Shown piece after piece: positions 52,801 to 61,292 of a stretch of 64,000 nucleotides of DNA. The position numbers and the translations under genes were made by a program. This DNA is from Phycicoccus flavus (GTDB lineage Bacteria; Actinomycetota; Actinomycetes; Actinomycetales; Dermatophilaceae): assembly GCF_004025965.2 (NCBI RefSeq), contig NZ_SAYU02000003.1, positions 46,899-110,898 on the forward strand, written 5' to 3'. Every line of letters begins with the position of its first letter. Position 1 is the first letter of the stretch. Under the pieces are notes generated by a model. That model made no database searches. It was not told the DNA's origin and saw only the letters and a list, made by a program, of their open reading frames with translations.

Positions 52801-53385
52801 GCCGCACTCACCTCGCTTCTCGACACCGAATCCGTGCCATTCCTGGCCGCGCACCGGCTTAAGGACTCCGGGCTGCGTAAGCGGGAGGCGTGGGAGCACA
52901 CCTGGGACCTGCAGCGCCGTGAGGACGGGGATGAGAACGTCAGCGACATCCCCGTCCCGCCGAAGTACACAAGCGCCGACTTTCGCAAGACCGCGTGGTG
53001 GCAGCACCGCGGGAAGCTCGACGTGCCCAAGGAGCGCTTTGTTTTCTACCCGGGTGCGGGGCGAGACACCGACCCCACCGCCGTCCTTGGGTGGGCCGGG
53101 TGGGACCACGCCCAGCAGGCCCTCGCTCTCGCCTCGCTCATCCAGGAGCGCGAAGTTGACGGCTGGGAAGACGAGCGGCTCGTCCCCCTCGTCGCCGGGC
53201 TCGCCGAGCTCCAGCCATGGGTGCGCCAGTGGCACGACGAGACCGACCCGACATTCCAGCTCAACCTCGCCGACTACCTCGACGAACAGCTCCGCAACCG
53301 GGCGTCGCAGGTCGGCCGTACCCTCGACGAGCTCAAGGCCTGGCGGCCTCCGGCCGCCACCCGCGAACGTCGAGCCCGATCCTGA
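49861..53385 (+). CDS. pglX: BREX type 2 adenine-specific methyltransferase PglX
   Basis: 1,174 residues. Residues 231-237 are DPTCGSG (SAM-binding motif I) in MIDPTCGSGHFLLGAFARL. VHGVDLNPFAVAIARFRL holds the acidic motif-II region. 365-368 are NPPY in VVVGNPPYIEVSDP, the catalytic motif IV of N6-adenine methyltransferases. PglX marks host DNA; in BREX this modification distinguishes self from phage. The part after NPPY up to about residue 830 (~50,940-52,350) is visibly less GC-rich than both flanks and coincides with the likely target-recognition region, which points to recombinational exchange there. The GTG directly follows the DUF262 stop. A gap of 25 bases separates it from pglY. Confidence 0.93.
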   Translation: MPVSSDLTNALKKVVLRLEDDLRERVASQPDVNAAWRGLHAQAVNRERTAMSWQAWRDDRVTQAAVAWVLTSVFIRFCEDNQLLKPVWIAGPGARRQEALDAQLQYFRKNPEHTDREWFVQAVEYLGGLRSTRELVGSHSPLWTVSPSGQAVRQLLTFWRETRDDGTLVWDFTDEQLSTRFLGDLYQDLSDYAKKTFALLQTPEFVEEFILDQTMEAALTERPLEGFRMIDPTCGSGHFLLGAFARLNDRWAAHAPGLEPRARVQKALDAVHGVDLNPFAVAIARFRLMVAALQSCGETSLENAPGFTFHLAAGDSLLHGGHQLEMRFQGFDAASELTDFAYDTEDLDQLLEILTPGRYDVVVGNPPYIEVSDPSLRSAYKTRYLTCVKQWTLVAPFMERFFELAHPSGAWPAGWVGQITANNFMRRDFGKKLVEAYLARIDLRLLADTSGMEIPGHGTPTVILVGRNSTTGGMVRVCRRVGRESRATKAPGPAWKAMTENLGMPHFSDDYVAVSVENQTKFHVHPWNLAGGGESDLKVLLESRTNRKVSDYASRIGFYGDTHADDAFIHPPHFLRRMSLREELRPPIVPGAAIRDWAMREDRHVLRPYVQGKLVSYESLPIAAKRALWPLRTTLWSRAAFSGGTYRSAGLSWLQWHQFPLDANCIPRKLAFSFKAPQLHVVSDNQDRAFNSTSPVVRFARGTSEEVTLNVQALLASSTASFWARQVAQHQGGGATGDPAAWTFEFSAAIVGKIPMPQSVPGRLARRLELAQEGRQEVIARLLRLADDCSPNVYNALESEWLSAGAELVSFQEELDWALYSAFGLVESSLTYGEDPPGLKVGERAFEIALAREFAASAEQMEWFTRHGSTPTIDIPLHWPEGYRSLVQQRLDAIASNKLIRLLEKPEYKRRWATEPWEKQVEKALRGWLLDRLEDRRFWFDSAGRPRVRSVGQLADDVSRDADLSSVLELWSGRKDQSVTAALTSLLDTESVPFLAAHRLKDSGLRKREAWEHTWDLQRREDGDENVSDIPVPPKYTSADFRKTAWWQHRGKLDVPKERFVFYPGAGRDTDPTAVLGWAGWDHAQQALALASLIQEREVDGWEDERLVPLVAGLAELQPWVRQWHDETDPTFQLNLADYLDEQLRNRASQVGRTLDELKAWRPPAATRERRARS

Positions 53386-53410
53386 CCTTCATCACTGAGA
53401 GAGAGACGAC

Positions 53411-56400
53411 GTGACCACGCTGCTCCGGGACGTCATCGACATCCCCGAACGCGCCGGCGCCGAGGACTACGTGCTGCGCCTTACTGACTCCGTCGGGGAG
53501 AGTGTGGTGGCGCGGGTCATCGACGACTACGTCGTCACCCCCCCAATCGCCGACGCCTTCGACGGCGCGCTCGGACTCGTCGCGGAAGCCATTTCGTCCG
53601 GGGTCAGCCGTGGCGCTTTTCTCACCGGCTCGTTCGGCTCGGGCAAGTCCCACTTCATGGCCGTGCTGCACGCGCTGCTGCGTCATGAGACCGCAGCGCG
53701 TGCCAAAGCCGAGCTGCAGGGCGTCATCGCCAGGCACGACGGTCAGCTGTACGAGCGTCGCATCCTTCCGCTGGCCTTCCACCTCCTCGGCGCCAAGACC
53801 ATGGAAGAGGCCCTCTTCACGGGCTATATCCGACAGGTCACCGCTCTCCACCCCGATGCACCGCTGCCCGCGGTTCACAAGTCCGACGCCCTGCTCGCCG
53901 ACGCAGAGGGTCTGCGCACCAGCATGGGAGACGACGCGTTCTTCGGTCGCCTCAACGGTGGCTCGGGATCATCGGGCGGCGACGATCCCTGGTCCGGACT
54001 GCTGGGGGGTGGCTCTTGGGACCGCGCGCGCTACGACGAGGCCCGTGCCGCGAGTGCAGCGAGCGAGCCGCGCCAGCAGCTGGTGTCGGCTCTCGTGCAG
54101 ACGTACTTCGGCGCCTACACGCAGCAGGCGGAGTTCGTCGATCTCGACACCGGCCTCGCGGCCATCTCGGCTCACGCGAAGGGCCTGGGCTACGACGCCG
54201 TCGTCCTCTTCCTGGACGAGCTCGTCCTGTGGCTCGCGTTCGCCGTCCGAGACAGCGCCTTCTTCCGCAGCGAGTCCCAGAAGCTCACCAAGCTCGTCGA
54301 GTCCAGTGTCGGCGGCCGACCCATCCCCCTCGTCTCGTTCGTCGCCCGACAGATGGACCTGAGGCGCTGGTTCGCCGACTCCGGTGCCAGTGGTGCCGAG
54401 CAAGAGGCTCTCGACCAGGCGTTCCGTCACCAGGAAGGTCGCTTCGCAAAGATCGTCCTAGGTGACGACAACCTGCCCTTCGTCGCCAACCGACGGCTGC
54501 TTCGGCCCAAGAACGCCGAGGCCCGGTCCGAGCTCGAGACCGCGTTCCGCGGCATCGACCGCCGGGAGTCGGTGTGGGACGTCCTGCTGGACGGGGTCAA
54601 CACCGACGAGCGACACCGCGGTGCGGACGAAGAGGCGTTCCGCCTCACCTACCCGTTCTCCCCCGCGCTCGTCTCCACCCTCCGGTCGCTGGCCTGTGTC
54701 ATGCAGCGCGAACGGACGGCGCTCAAGGTCATGCAGCAGATGCTCGTGGACCGGCGAGAGACCCTGACCATCAACGAGGTGCTGCCCGTCGGCGACTCCT
54801 TCGACCTGGTCGTCCAGGGACAGACCGGGCAGGCGCTTGATCCGACATCGGCAGCGCTCTTCCGCTCCGCGAACAAGCTGTACACCGAGAAGCTCCGTCC
54901 CCTTCTGCTCCGCACCCACGGCATCGACGAGCGTTCCCTCGCCGAGCGGCCGGACTCGGTCCCAGCGATCTTCCACGCCGACGACCGCCTCGCCAAAACG
55001 CTGCTGCTCTCCGCCGTCGCCCCCAACGTGCCGGCGCTGAAGGCGCTGACCGCCGCGCGTCTCGCGTCCCTCAACCACGGGTCGATCGTGTCTCCGCTTC
55101 CGGGCGGTGAGGCTGCGGTCGTCCTGTCGAAGATCCGGACCTGGGCCCGCGACGTCCCGGAGATCCACCTCGACGGCGAGGACCGCAACCCGACGATTCG
55201 CGTCCAGCTCTCGGATGTCGATTACGAGTCCATCGTCGAGCGCGCCAAGGGTGAGGACAACGAGGGGCGCCGTCGCGAGCTGCTCAAGGAGATCGTCAGC
55301 GACAGCCTGGGTGTCGCCCTGGGCGACCAGGACATCCAAGGTGCCTACCGGCACGAGGTGGTCTGGCGAGGCTCTCGCCGACAGGTCGACATCGTCTTCG
55401 GCAACGTTCGCGATCGGTCCTGGTTGTCCGACGACCACTTCATCAACACCCCCGGCACCTGGCGCGTCGTCGTCGACCACCCGTTCGACGACGCCGGGCA
55501 CTCCAGCGCCGAGGACCTGCAGCGCCTCGACGACATGATCGCCAAGGGTTTCGGTGCCCGGACCATCGTGTGGCTGCCGAAGTTCCTCTCGGACGAGAAG
55601 GTCAAGGAGCTGCGCCGTCTCACCATCCTCAACTGGCTTCTCGAGGGGACCGGTGAGCGCTGGCGGGCGAACGCCGACCACCTCAACGAGGCCGACCGGG
55701 CGCTGGCGCGCACCATCCTCGAGTCGCAGCGCAACACCCTGCGCCGCAGTCTCGAGGACGCTGTCCAACAGGCCTACGGTGCGGCGTCGGTGCGGCCTGG
55801 GGTGCTGCTGGACGAAGAGGGGCACGACCGTGTCCTGGTGTCCCTTGACCGGGCCTTCGCGCCGGCACACCCCGTCGGAGCGACGCTGGCCGCCGCCTTC
55901 GAGCACCTGCTGCACCAGGCGCTGGAAGCCACCTATCCCAGCCACCCCTCCTTCGAGCCGGGGGATGTCGAGGTGAAAGTCCGGGATCTCAAACTCGTTG
56001 CTGCCCACGTCGCTCGCGCCGCCGCGGACAAGGAGAAGCGCGTCGACCTGCAGGGAGACATCGTCACCGTGCGCCGAGTAGCCAACCCCCTCGGGGTCGG
56101 CACCGCGACCGAGATGAACTACATCCTCGGTGACGACCGGTTCAGCCCCTGGGGCCAAGAGATCGAGCGCGCCCTCGGCCGGCGAGAGCAGGACGGTGGC
56201 GCCGAGCCTCTGGACCCCGTCACCGTGCCGGAGCTGCGGTCGTGGATCGAGGCCGTCACGCCGGCGCACGGGTTGCGTCCGGAGGTGGCCGACCTCGTCA
56301 TCATCACGTGGGCGGCCTTGCGGCAGCGTGCGTGGTTCGCGCACGGGGCCCCGCTCGGGACGGTGCCAGAACCTGGGCAGGTCACCTGCGCGATGGAGCT

Positions 56401-57154
56401 GCGGACGCAGCCAATGCCGACGGCCGCGGAGTGGTCAGCGGCGACGGCGATGGCGGGGGCTCTGCTGGGCGTCAATGCCTCCGCGCACCTCACCGCGCCC
56501 GCCGTGGCCGACTTCGTCGGCAAGGTCGTCGAACGGTCCACGGCTCTGGCCACGACGGCCCCTGCTCTGGTGGCAGCAGTCGAACAGGCCTACTCGTCGG
56601 GTGGTCTCGAGGGCGGTGCTCGCCTCAACACCGCACAGAGGACCGCTCAGCTCGTCCAGCAGTTGCGGCACCTCTCGGGTGTGGAGTTGGTGCAGGCAGT
56701 CGCCGGAGCGGACTTTGGAGCGGCTAGCCCAACCGCGGCCGGGCGGTCCTTGGCATCGGCCGGCGACGTCACGGCGGCACTGGCGCGCTTCCAGTGGTCA
56801 CGCATGGAGCCCCTCATGACGGCCATGCGCGGAGAGGGCGAGCGCGCGGACGACGCGGCACGCGTCGTGGCGGACCTCCGGGCGGCGCTCGCGCATGACG
56901 AAGCCGTCACTGGCATCGCGCGCGCGTTGAAGGATGCCGAGGACGGGGCGTTCGAGTGGCTTCGACGGACACCGGATCCCACTCCCCCGCCGCCTGGGCC
57001 TGGACCTACGCCGCCCTCGATTGATCACGGGATGTGGCGAGGTCAGGCTCAGCGGTCGACCGGGGCGCACGATGAGGTCGTGGCACGGCTGCGGGCGTTC
57101 CTCGACGAGCACCCGGACGACCGGGTCGAGGTCACCTGGCGGGTTCTGGAGTGA
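53411..57154 (+). CDS. pglY: BREX type 2 P-loop ATPase PglY
   Basis: 1,247 residues. Walker A at 73-80 is GSFGSGKS, in FLTGSFGSGKSHFM. Walker B is VVLFLDELVLWL with Asp269-Glu270. The rest is a large, mostly helical protein (YPFSPALVSTLRSLACVM, LPKFLSDEKVKELRRL) with a Pro-rich insert near the C-terminus and the ending VEVTWRVLE. PglY is a required ATPase of Pgl-type BREX, counterpart of BrxC. The GTG follows GAGAGAGAGACGAC, a plausible Shine-Dalgarno. The TGA overlaps the pglZ GTG by 4 bases. A Gly/Ser-rich loop lies at ~178-200. Confidence 0.92.
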   Translation: MTTLLRDVIDIPERAGAEDYVLRLTDSVGESVVARVIDDYVVTPPIADAFDGALGLVAEAISSGVSRGAFLTGSFGSGKSHFMAVLHALLRHETAARAKAELQGVIARHDGQLYERRILPLAFHLLGAKTMEEALFTGYIRQVTALHPDAPLPAVHKSDALLADAEGLRTSMGDDAFFGRLNGGSGSSGGDDPWSGLLGGGSWDRARYDEARAASAASEPRQQLVSALVQTYFGAYTQQAEFVDLDTGLAAISAHAKGLGYDAVVLFLDELVLWLAFAVRDSAFFRSESQKLTKLVESSVGGRPIPLVSFVARQMDLRRWFADSGASGAEQEALDQAFRHQEGRFAKIVLGDDNLPFVANRRLLRPKNAEARSELETAFRGIDRRESVWDVLLDGVNTDERHRGADEEAFRLTYPFSPALVSTLRSLACVMQRERTALKVMQQMLVDRRETLTINEVLPVGDSFDLVVQGQTGQALDPTSAALFRSANKLYTEKLRPLLLRTHGIDERSLAERPDSVPAIFHADDRLAKTLLLSAVAPNVPALKALTAARLASLNHGSIVSPLPGGEAAVVLSKIRTWARDVPEIHLDGEDRNPTIRVQLSDVDYESIVERAKGEDNEGRRRELLKEIVSDSLGVALGDQDIQGAYRHEVVWRGSRRQVDIVFGNVRDRSWLSDDHFINTPGTWRVVVDHPFDDAGHSSAEDLQRLDDMIAKGFGARTIVWLPKFLSDEKVKELRRLTILNWLLEGTGERWRANADHLNEADRALARTILESQRNTLRRSLEDAVQQAYGAASVRPGVLLDEEGHDRVLVSLDRAFAPAHPVGATLAAAFEHLLHQALEATYPSHPSFEPGDVEVKVRDLKLVAAHVARAAADKEKRVDLQGDIVTVRRVANPLGVGTATEMNYILGDDRFSPWGQEIERALGRREQDGGAEPLDPVTVPELRSWIEAVTPAHGLRPEVADLVIITWAALRQRAWFAHGAPLGTVPEPGQVTCAMELRTQPMPTAAEWSAATAMAGALLGVNASAHLTAPAVADFVGKVVERSTALATTAPALVAAVEQAYSSGGLEGGARLNTAQRTAQLVQQLRHLSGVELVQAVAGADFGAASPTAAGRSLASAGDVTAALARFQWSRMEPLMTAMRGEGERADDAARVVADLRAALAHDEAVTGIARALKDAEDGAFEWLRRTPDPTPPPPGPGPTPPSIDHGMWRGQAQRSTGAHDEVVARLRAFLDEHPDDRVEVTWRVLE

Positions 57155-59940
57155 GCTCGGTAACGGCCGCGACACCCCTCAGTGTGGCGATGGCGCTGGC
57201 CATCGTCGACGAGGCCCGTGAGAAGTACCCCGTGGGCGTCGTCGGAGTGCGGGGAGTGCCGGACCGCGCTTTGAAACAGGACGTCCTGCATCGTGGCGAG
57301 CCTGTCCTTATCCGTCCCGCCGAGTCGGCCTTGGCCGTGCGTGAGGTTCTGAGCGAACGACCCGACGGTGGCTGGCTCGTCGTGGTGACGGACCGGGATG
57401 ACGACGACCTCGGCGCTGGCATCCTGGCTCACTTTGCGTGGCAGCGGCTCCGCAGCCCCGACCCGTGGGAAGCAGTCCGTCACCGCTTCTCGGCCAGTGG
57501 TATCGACCCGACGTTGACCCAGGTCACCGAGAGCAGAGATCTAGCCGCGGGCCTTCTGGCCGCGGCGCCGCCGCACGGCTGGCCCGCGGCACCCGCCGGC
57601 ATCCTGACGCGCAACCACGCGCTGTCCGCGGTGGCATCGACCCACTTCGACCTGGAGCAGAACGGTGTCGACGCACTCGCCGTGCTGCGCTGGACGATGC
57701 GCCCGGGAAGTGCGGCCGCCGTCGCTGCGCTGCGGGCATCGAGCGGTGACCGCATCGTCGACGAGACCCTGCGGTGGGTGGCACAGCAGTGCGGTTCAGC
57801 CGCTGATGCGGTCGCTTCTCTGCTCCGGCATGGAGAGATCGCCGATGTCATGCCGGTGGCCGTCACCCTGGCTCTGCTGACGGGAGATGGGTTCACCACT
57901 GACGAGCAGCACGAGGCGCAGCTTGCTCTCGTGCGCCTCGAGCCGCGGTGGGGCTCCAGCCGACCGTCCGACCGTGCGATGCAGGCGCTCGGGCAGACGG
58001 CGCGGCTGCTCTTGGCGGATCTCGTGCACGATCGGCGGTGGTCCGAGAACGTCGACCGTGCACTTCGTCGGGCCGACGAGGTCGTGGCTCAATGCCAGGC
58101 TGACGGCCTCGCAGGATTCAGCGACCTGCTCCCCCGAGGGCTTCGCGCTCGACTCACAACCTTGGCCGGAGCCTTGCGTCGTGTCCCGTCAGCCAATGTG
58201 ACCTCTCCCGTGTGGGACGAGGTCGAAGGTGCTTGGTCCCGCGTTCAGACTCACGCACTCAGTGCGACCTCCCAGCGTGAGCTGGCACCGTTCCACGCCG
58301 CCGTCCGGCTGACCCGGTGGCTCGGGTCGGATCTCGAGCCCAAGTCCGTCGAGCTGCTTGCTCTGACGCGTCAGCACATGAGGACCGGTGCGTGGGTCGA
58401 CGCCGCGGTCAACGACGTCCTGACCGGAGCCGACGGGGACTCTCTGGCCGCCGGACTCGGTGCCGTCTCCGGCGCAGTTCGTGCACGCCGCCGCGACGAA
58501 GAGCGCGCCCTCGCCCGCGCCTTGGCCGAGTCGTCCCCGCGGATGGTCGGGACCCGCCGCATCGACGAACCCGGCAGTCCGGGCGCTCAGGTGTGGACGC
58601 TGGAAAGCCTCTTGCCGGACCTCGTCATCCCGATGGCCAGAACCGCGCCCGTCCTGCTGCTCGTCATGGACGGGATGAGTGCCGCCACCGCGACGGAGGT
58701 CGTGGAGGACGCCGTCGCCCGCCACGGCTGGTACGAAGCCGCGCTGCCCGGAGACGACGCCGCGGCACGTGCCGCCGGCCTCGCCGTCCTTCCCTCCCTG
58801 ACCGAGGTCAGCCGTTGCTCGATGCTCACCGGCCGTCTGTCTCGCGGGCAACAGGCCGCCGAGCTCAAGGGCTACGCCGAGCTCACGAGCGCGGGTGGCA
58901 AGATCACGGCAGCCCTCTTCCACAAGAAGGAGGTCGACACCCGCATCGCTGGGTGGGCCATCGGCGATGAGGTCGGCCGTGCCATCAACGACATCGAGAC
59001 GCAGCTCGTCACCGTCGTTCTCAACACCATCGACGACGCCCTGGACCGGAGCGATCCGGCCGGCACCACGTGGACGGCCGACGCCATCAAGCACCTCGGC
59101 CCGCTGCTCGCGCGAGCACGCGCCGCCGGGCGAACCATCGTCATGACAGCCGACCACGGACACGTTGTCGAGCGTCGGGCCGGAACACAGCGCTCCTACC
59201 CCGACGTCAGCAGCGGACGGTCCCGTGCGGTGACTGGAACGGTAGAGGACGGCGAAGTGGAAGTCTCCGGGCCTCGCGTGCTGGCGGAGGACCATCGGGC
59301 CGTCCTCGCCGTCGACGAGGACCTTCGGTACGGACCGCTCAAGGCGGGCTATCACGGTGGTGCCAGCGCAGCCGAGGTCGTTGTCCCGATCATCGCCTTG
59401 GTGTCCGATCCCGAGCGCAACCCGCACGGTCTACAACTGCTCCCTCCCCAGGCTCCCGTGTGGTGGTTCGCCAATGCGCCCACGTCTGCGACCCCTTCGT
59501 CGTTGGCCGGTGCTGCGCCGTCGATCGCGCGGGCGTCCTCCTCGACGCTGGCCACGGCGAGCGCGGCTGGACCGACCCTCTTCGACGCGCTCGAGGAGGT
59601 CGAGCCCAACGCCGACGAAACGAGCGGCGAGCTGTCGCTGGGCCGAGCCGTCGTCGAGAGCTCCGTCTACGGCGGTCAGCGGCGCGTGACGGGGCGACTC
59701 ATCGTTACCGACGAGCAGGTGACCCGGCTGATCGACGTCCTGGCCGCAGGTTCGGGCCGAGTCCCGGACGTGGTCGCGGCCACGGCACTCCGACTCAACC
59801 CAGTTCGCCTGCGTGGTGCCTTGGCCCAGGTTCAGCAGTTGCTGAACCTCGACGGATATCCGGTCCTGGGCGCTGACCTGTCCGCGCGAGCCGTGACGCT
59901 CGACGTCGCGCTCCTGCGAGAGCAGTTCGAGATCCGATGA
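57151..59940 (+). CDS. pglZ: BREX type 2 phosphatase-domain protein PglZ
   Basis: 929 residues. The C-terminal half has the alkaline-phosphatase-superfamily core. Asp507 lies in LLLVMDGMSAATATEV, a nucleophile-region Thr/Ser in PSLTEVSRCSMLTG, and TADHGH at 666-671. YHGGASAAEVVVP supplies the third metal-ligand region. PglZ is the one protein shared by all BREX types and is thought to act on nucleic acid or phospho-proteins, although its substrate is debated. The N-terminal ~450 residues are helical. Starts and stops overlap by 4 bases with pglY and brxD, a sign of tight translational coupling. Confidence 0.94.
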   Translation: MSSVTAATPLSVAMALAIVDEAREKYPVGVVGVRGVPDRALKQDVLHRGEPVLIRPAESALAVREVLSERPDGGWLVVVTDRDDDDLGAGILAHFAWQRLRSPDPWEAVRHRFSASGIDPTLTQVTESRDLAAGLLAAAPPHGWPAAPAGILTRNHALSAVASTHFDLEQNGVDALAVLRWTMRPGSAAAVAALRASSGDRIVDETLRWVAQQCGSAADAVASLLRHGEIADVMPVAVTLALLTGDGFTTDEQHEAQLALVRLEPRWGSSRPSDRAMQALGQTARLLLADLVHDRRWSENVDRALRRADEVVAQCQADGLAGFSDLLPRGLRARLTTLAGALRRVPSANVTSPVWDEVEGAWSRVQTHALSATSQRELAPFHAAVRLTRWLGSDLEPKSVELLALTRQHMRTGAWVDAAVNDVLTGADGDSLAAGLGAVSGAVRARRRDEERALARALAESSPRMVGTRRIDEPGSPGAQVWTLESLLPDLVIPMARTAPVLLLVMDGMSAATATEVVEDAVARHGWYEAALPGDDAAARAAGLAVLPSLTEVSRCSMLTGRLSRGQQAAELKGYAELTSAGGKITAALFHKKEVDTRIAGWAIGDEVGRAINDIETQLVTVVLNTIDDALDRSDPAGTTWTADAIKHLGPLLARARAAGRTIVMTADHGHVVERRAGTQRSYPDVSSGRSRAVTGTVEDGEVEVSGPRVLAEDHRAVLAVDEDLRYGPLKAGYHGGASAAEVVVPIIALVSDPERNPHGLQLLPPQAPVWWFANAPTSATPSSLAGAAPSIARASSSTLATASAAGPTLFDALEEVEPNADETSGELSLGRAVVESSVYGGQRRVTGRLIVTDEQVTRLIDVLAAGSGRVPDVVAATALRLNPVRLRGALAQVQQLLNLDGYPVLGADLSARAVTLDVALLREQFEIR

Positions 59941-61292
59941 ATGCCTCGGATGTCTCCGCCCGTCGTCGCCGCGAGGTGATCGACGCCCTCCGCCGCGGAA
60001 CAGTGCCGGATTCCGGTCTGGACCTGCTCGCTGTGGGCATCGACCGGTTCGATGCCACGCTCGATGCTGAGCTCGATGCCGTAGCGGGTGGGGGCGCCGT
60101 CTTCAAGGCGGTCCGGGGTGAGTACGGCGCGGGCAAGACGTTCTTCACGCGGCACCTGGCCGAACGCGCCATGCGCCGCGGCTTCGCTGCAGCCGAGGTG
60201 CAGGTCTCGGAAACCCAGACTCCGCTCCATCGACTGGAGACCGTCTACCGGCGTGTGACCGAGTCGATGCGCACCACGTCCATCCCGCCGAGTGCCTTGC
60301 GGGCGGTGCTGGACTCTTGGCTCTTCACCATCGAGAACGACGCCTTCGGGTCCGACCCTGCTTTGGAGTCGGCCAGCGAGGCCGAGGTGTCGCGGGCAGT
60401 GGAACGCCTGCTGGAGGAACGGTTGGCTGCCGTCAGCAGCCGGACGCCCGTCTTCGCGCAGGCGCTGCGCGGCTATCGCGCCGCGGTCACGGCAGGTGAC
60501 GGACAGACCGCCGATGCCCTCGTGGCGTGGATGGGGGGTCAGCCGCAGGTCGCGGCGTCCGCCAAGCGATCCGCAGGGATCCGCGGGGACCTGGACCACT
60601 TCGGTGCCATGGGGTTTCTCCAGGGGGTCCTGACGGTGCTGCGGGATGCTGGGCATCCGGGTCTCGTCCTCGTCCTTGACGAGGTGGAGACGCTGCAGCG
60701 GGTGCGAGGCGACGTCCGCGATAAGGCGCTCAACGCACTTCGGCAACTCATCGACGAGGTGGACAGCGGTCGCTATCCCGGCCTCTACCTGGTCATCACT
60801 GGCACGCCGGCCTTCTTCGACGGTCCGTCCGGGGTTCCGCGTCTCCTTCCGCTGGCGCAGCGGCTCGCCACGGACTTCGGTACGGACGCTCGCTTCGACA
60901 ACCCTCGTGCCGTCCAGGTCCGGCTGCCTGGCTTCGACGCACAATCGCTGGGCGCTCTTGGCCGCCGGGTCCGCAACCTGTATGCCGGCGGCAGCTCATC
61001 ACCCAAGCGCATCCTTGGAACGGTCGACGACGACTACATCTCGTCCTTGGCCACCGCGGTCACCGGCCACCTCGGCGGGCGAGTCGGGATCGCTCCGCGA
61101 ATCTTCCTCAAGAAGCTCATCGCGGATGTCCTCGACCGCGTCGACCAGTTCCCTGACTTCGACCCGCGTGAGCACTACGCCCTGACCGTCGGAAGCACCG
61201 AGCTGACCGACGAGGAACGAGCCGCTGCCGCAGGAAGGCCGGTGTCGGTCGACGACATCGACCTCGACCTCGAGGACGAGGAGCCCGGGTGA
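59937..61292 (+). CDS. brxD: BREX system ATP-binding protein BrxD
   Basis: 451 residues. Walker A at 61-68 is GEYGAGKT, in VRGEYGAGKTFFTRHLAERA. Walker B is LVLVLDEVETLQRV. Further blocks are LYLVITGTPAFFDG and GRVGIAPRIFLKKLIADVLD. This matches BrxD, a DUF2791-type ATPase found beside BrxHI in type 2 systems and thought to be its partner. The ATG overlaps the pglZ stop by 4 bases and the stop overlaps the brxHI GTG by 4 bases. Its C-terminus is acidic. Confidence 0.9.
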   Translation: MNASDVSARRRREVIDALRRGTVPDSGLDLLAVGIDRFDATLDAELDAVAGGGAVFKAVRGEYGAGKTFFTRHLAERAMRRGFAAAEVQVSETQTPLHRLETVYRRVTESMRTTSIPPSALRAVLDSWLFTIENDAFGSDPALESASEAEVSRAVERLLEERLAAVSSRTPVFAQALRGYRAAVTAGDGQTADALVAWMGGQPQVAASAKRSAGIRGDLDHFGAMGFLQGVLTVLRDAGHPGLVLVLDEVETLQRVRGDVRDKALNALRQLIDEVDSGRYPGLYLVITGTPAFFDGPSGVPRLLPLAQRLATDFGTDARFDNPRAVQVRLPGFDAQSLGALGRRVRNLYAGGSSSPKRILGTVDDDYISSLATAVTGHLGGRVGIAPRIFLKKLIADVLDRVDQFPDFDPREHYALTVGSTELTDEERAAAAGRPVSVDDIDLDLEDEEPG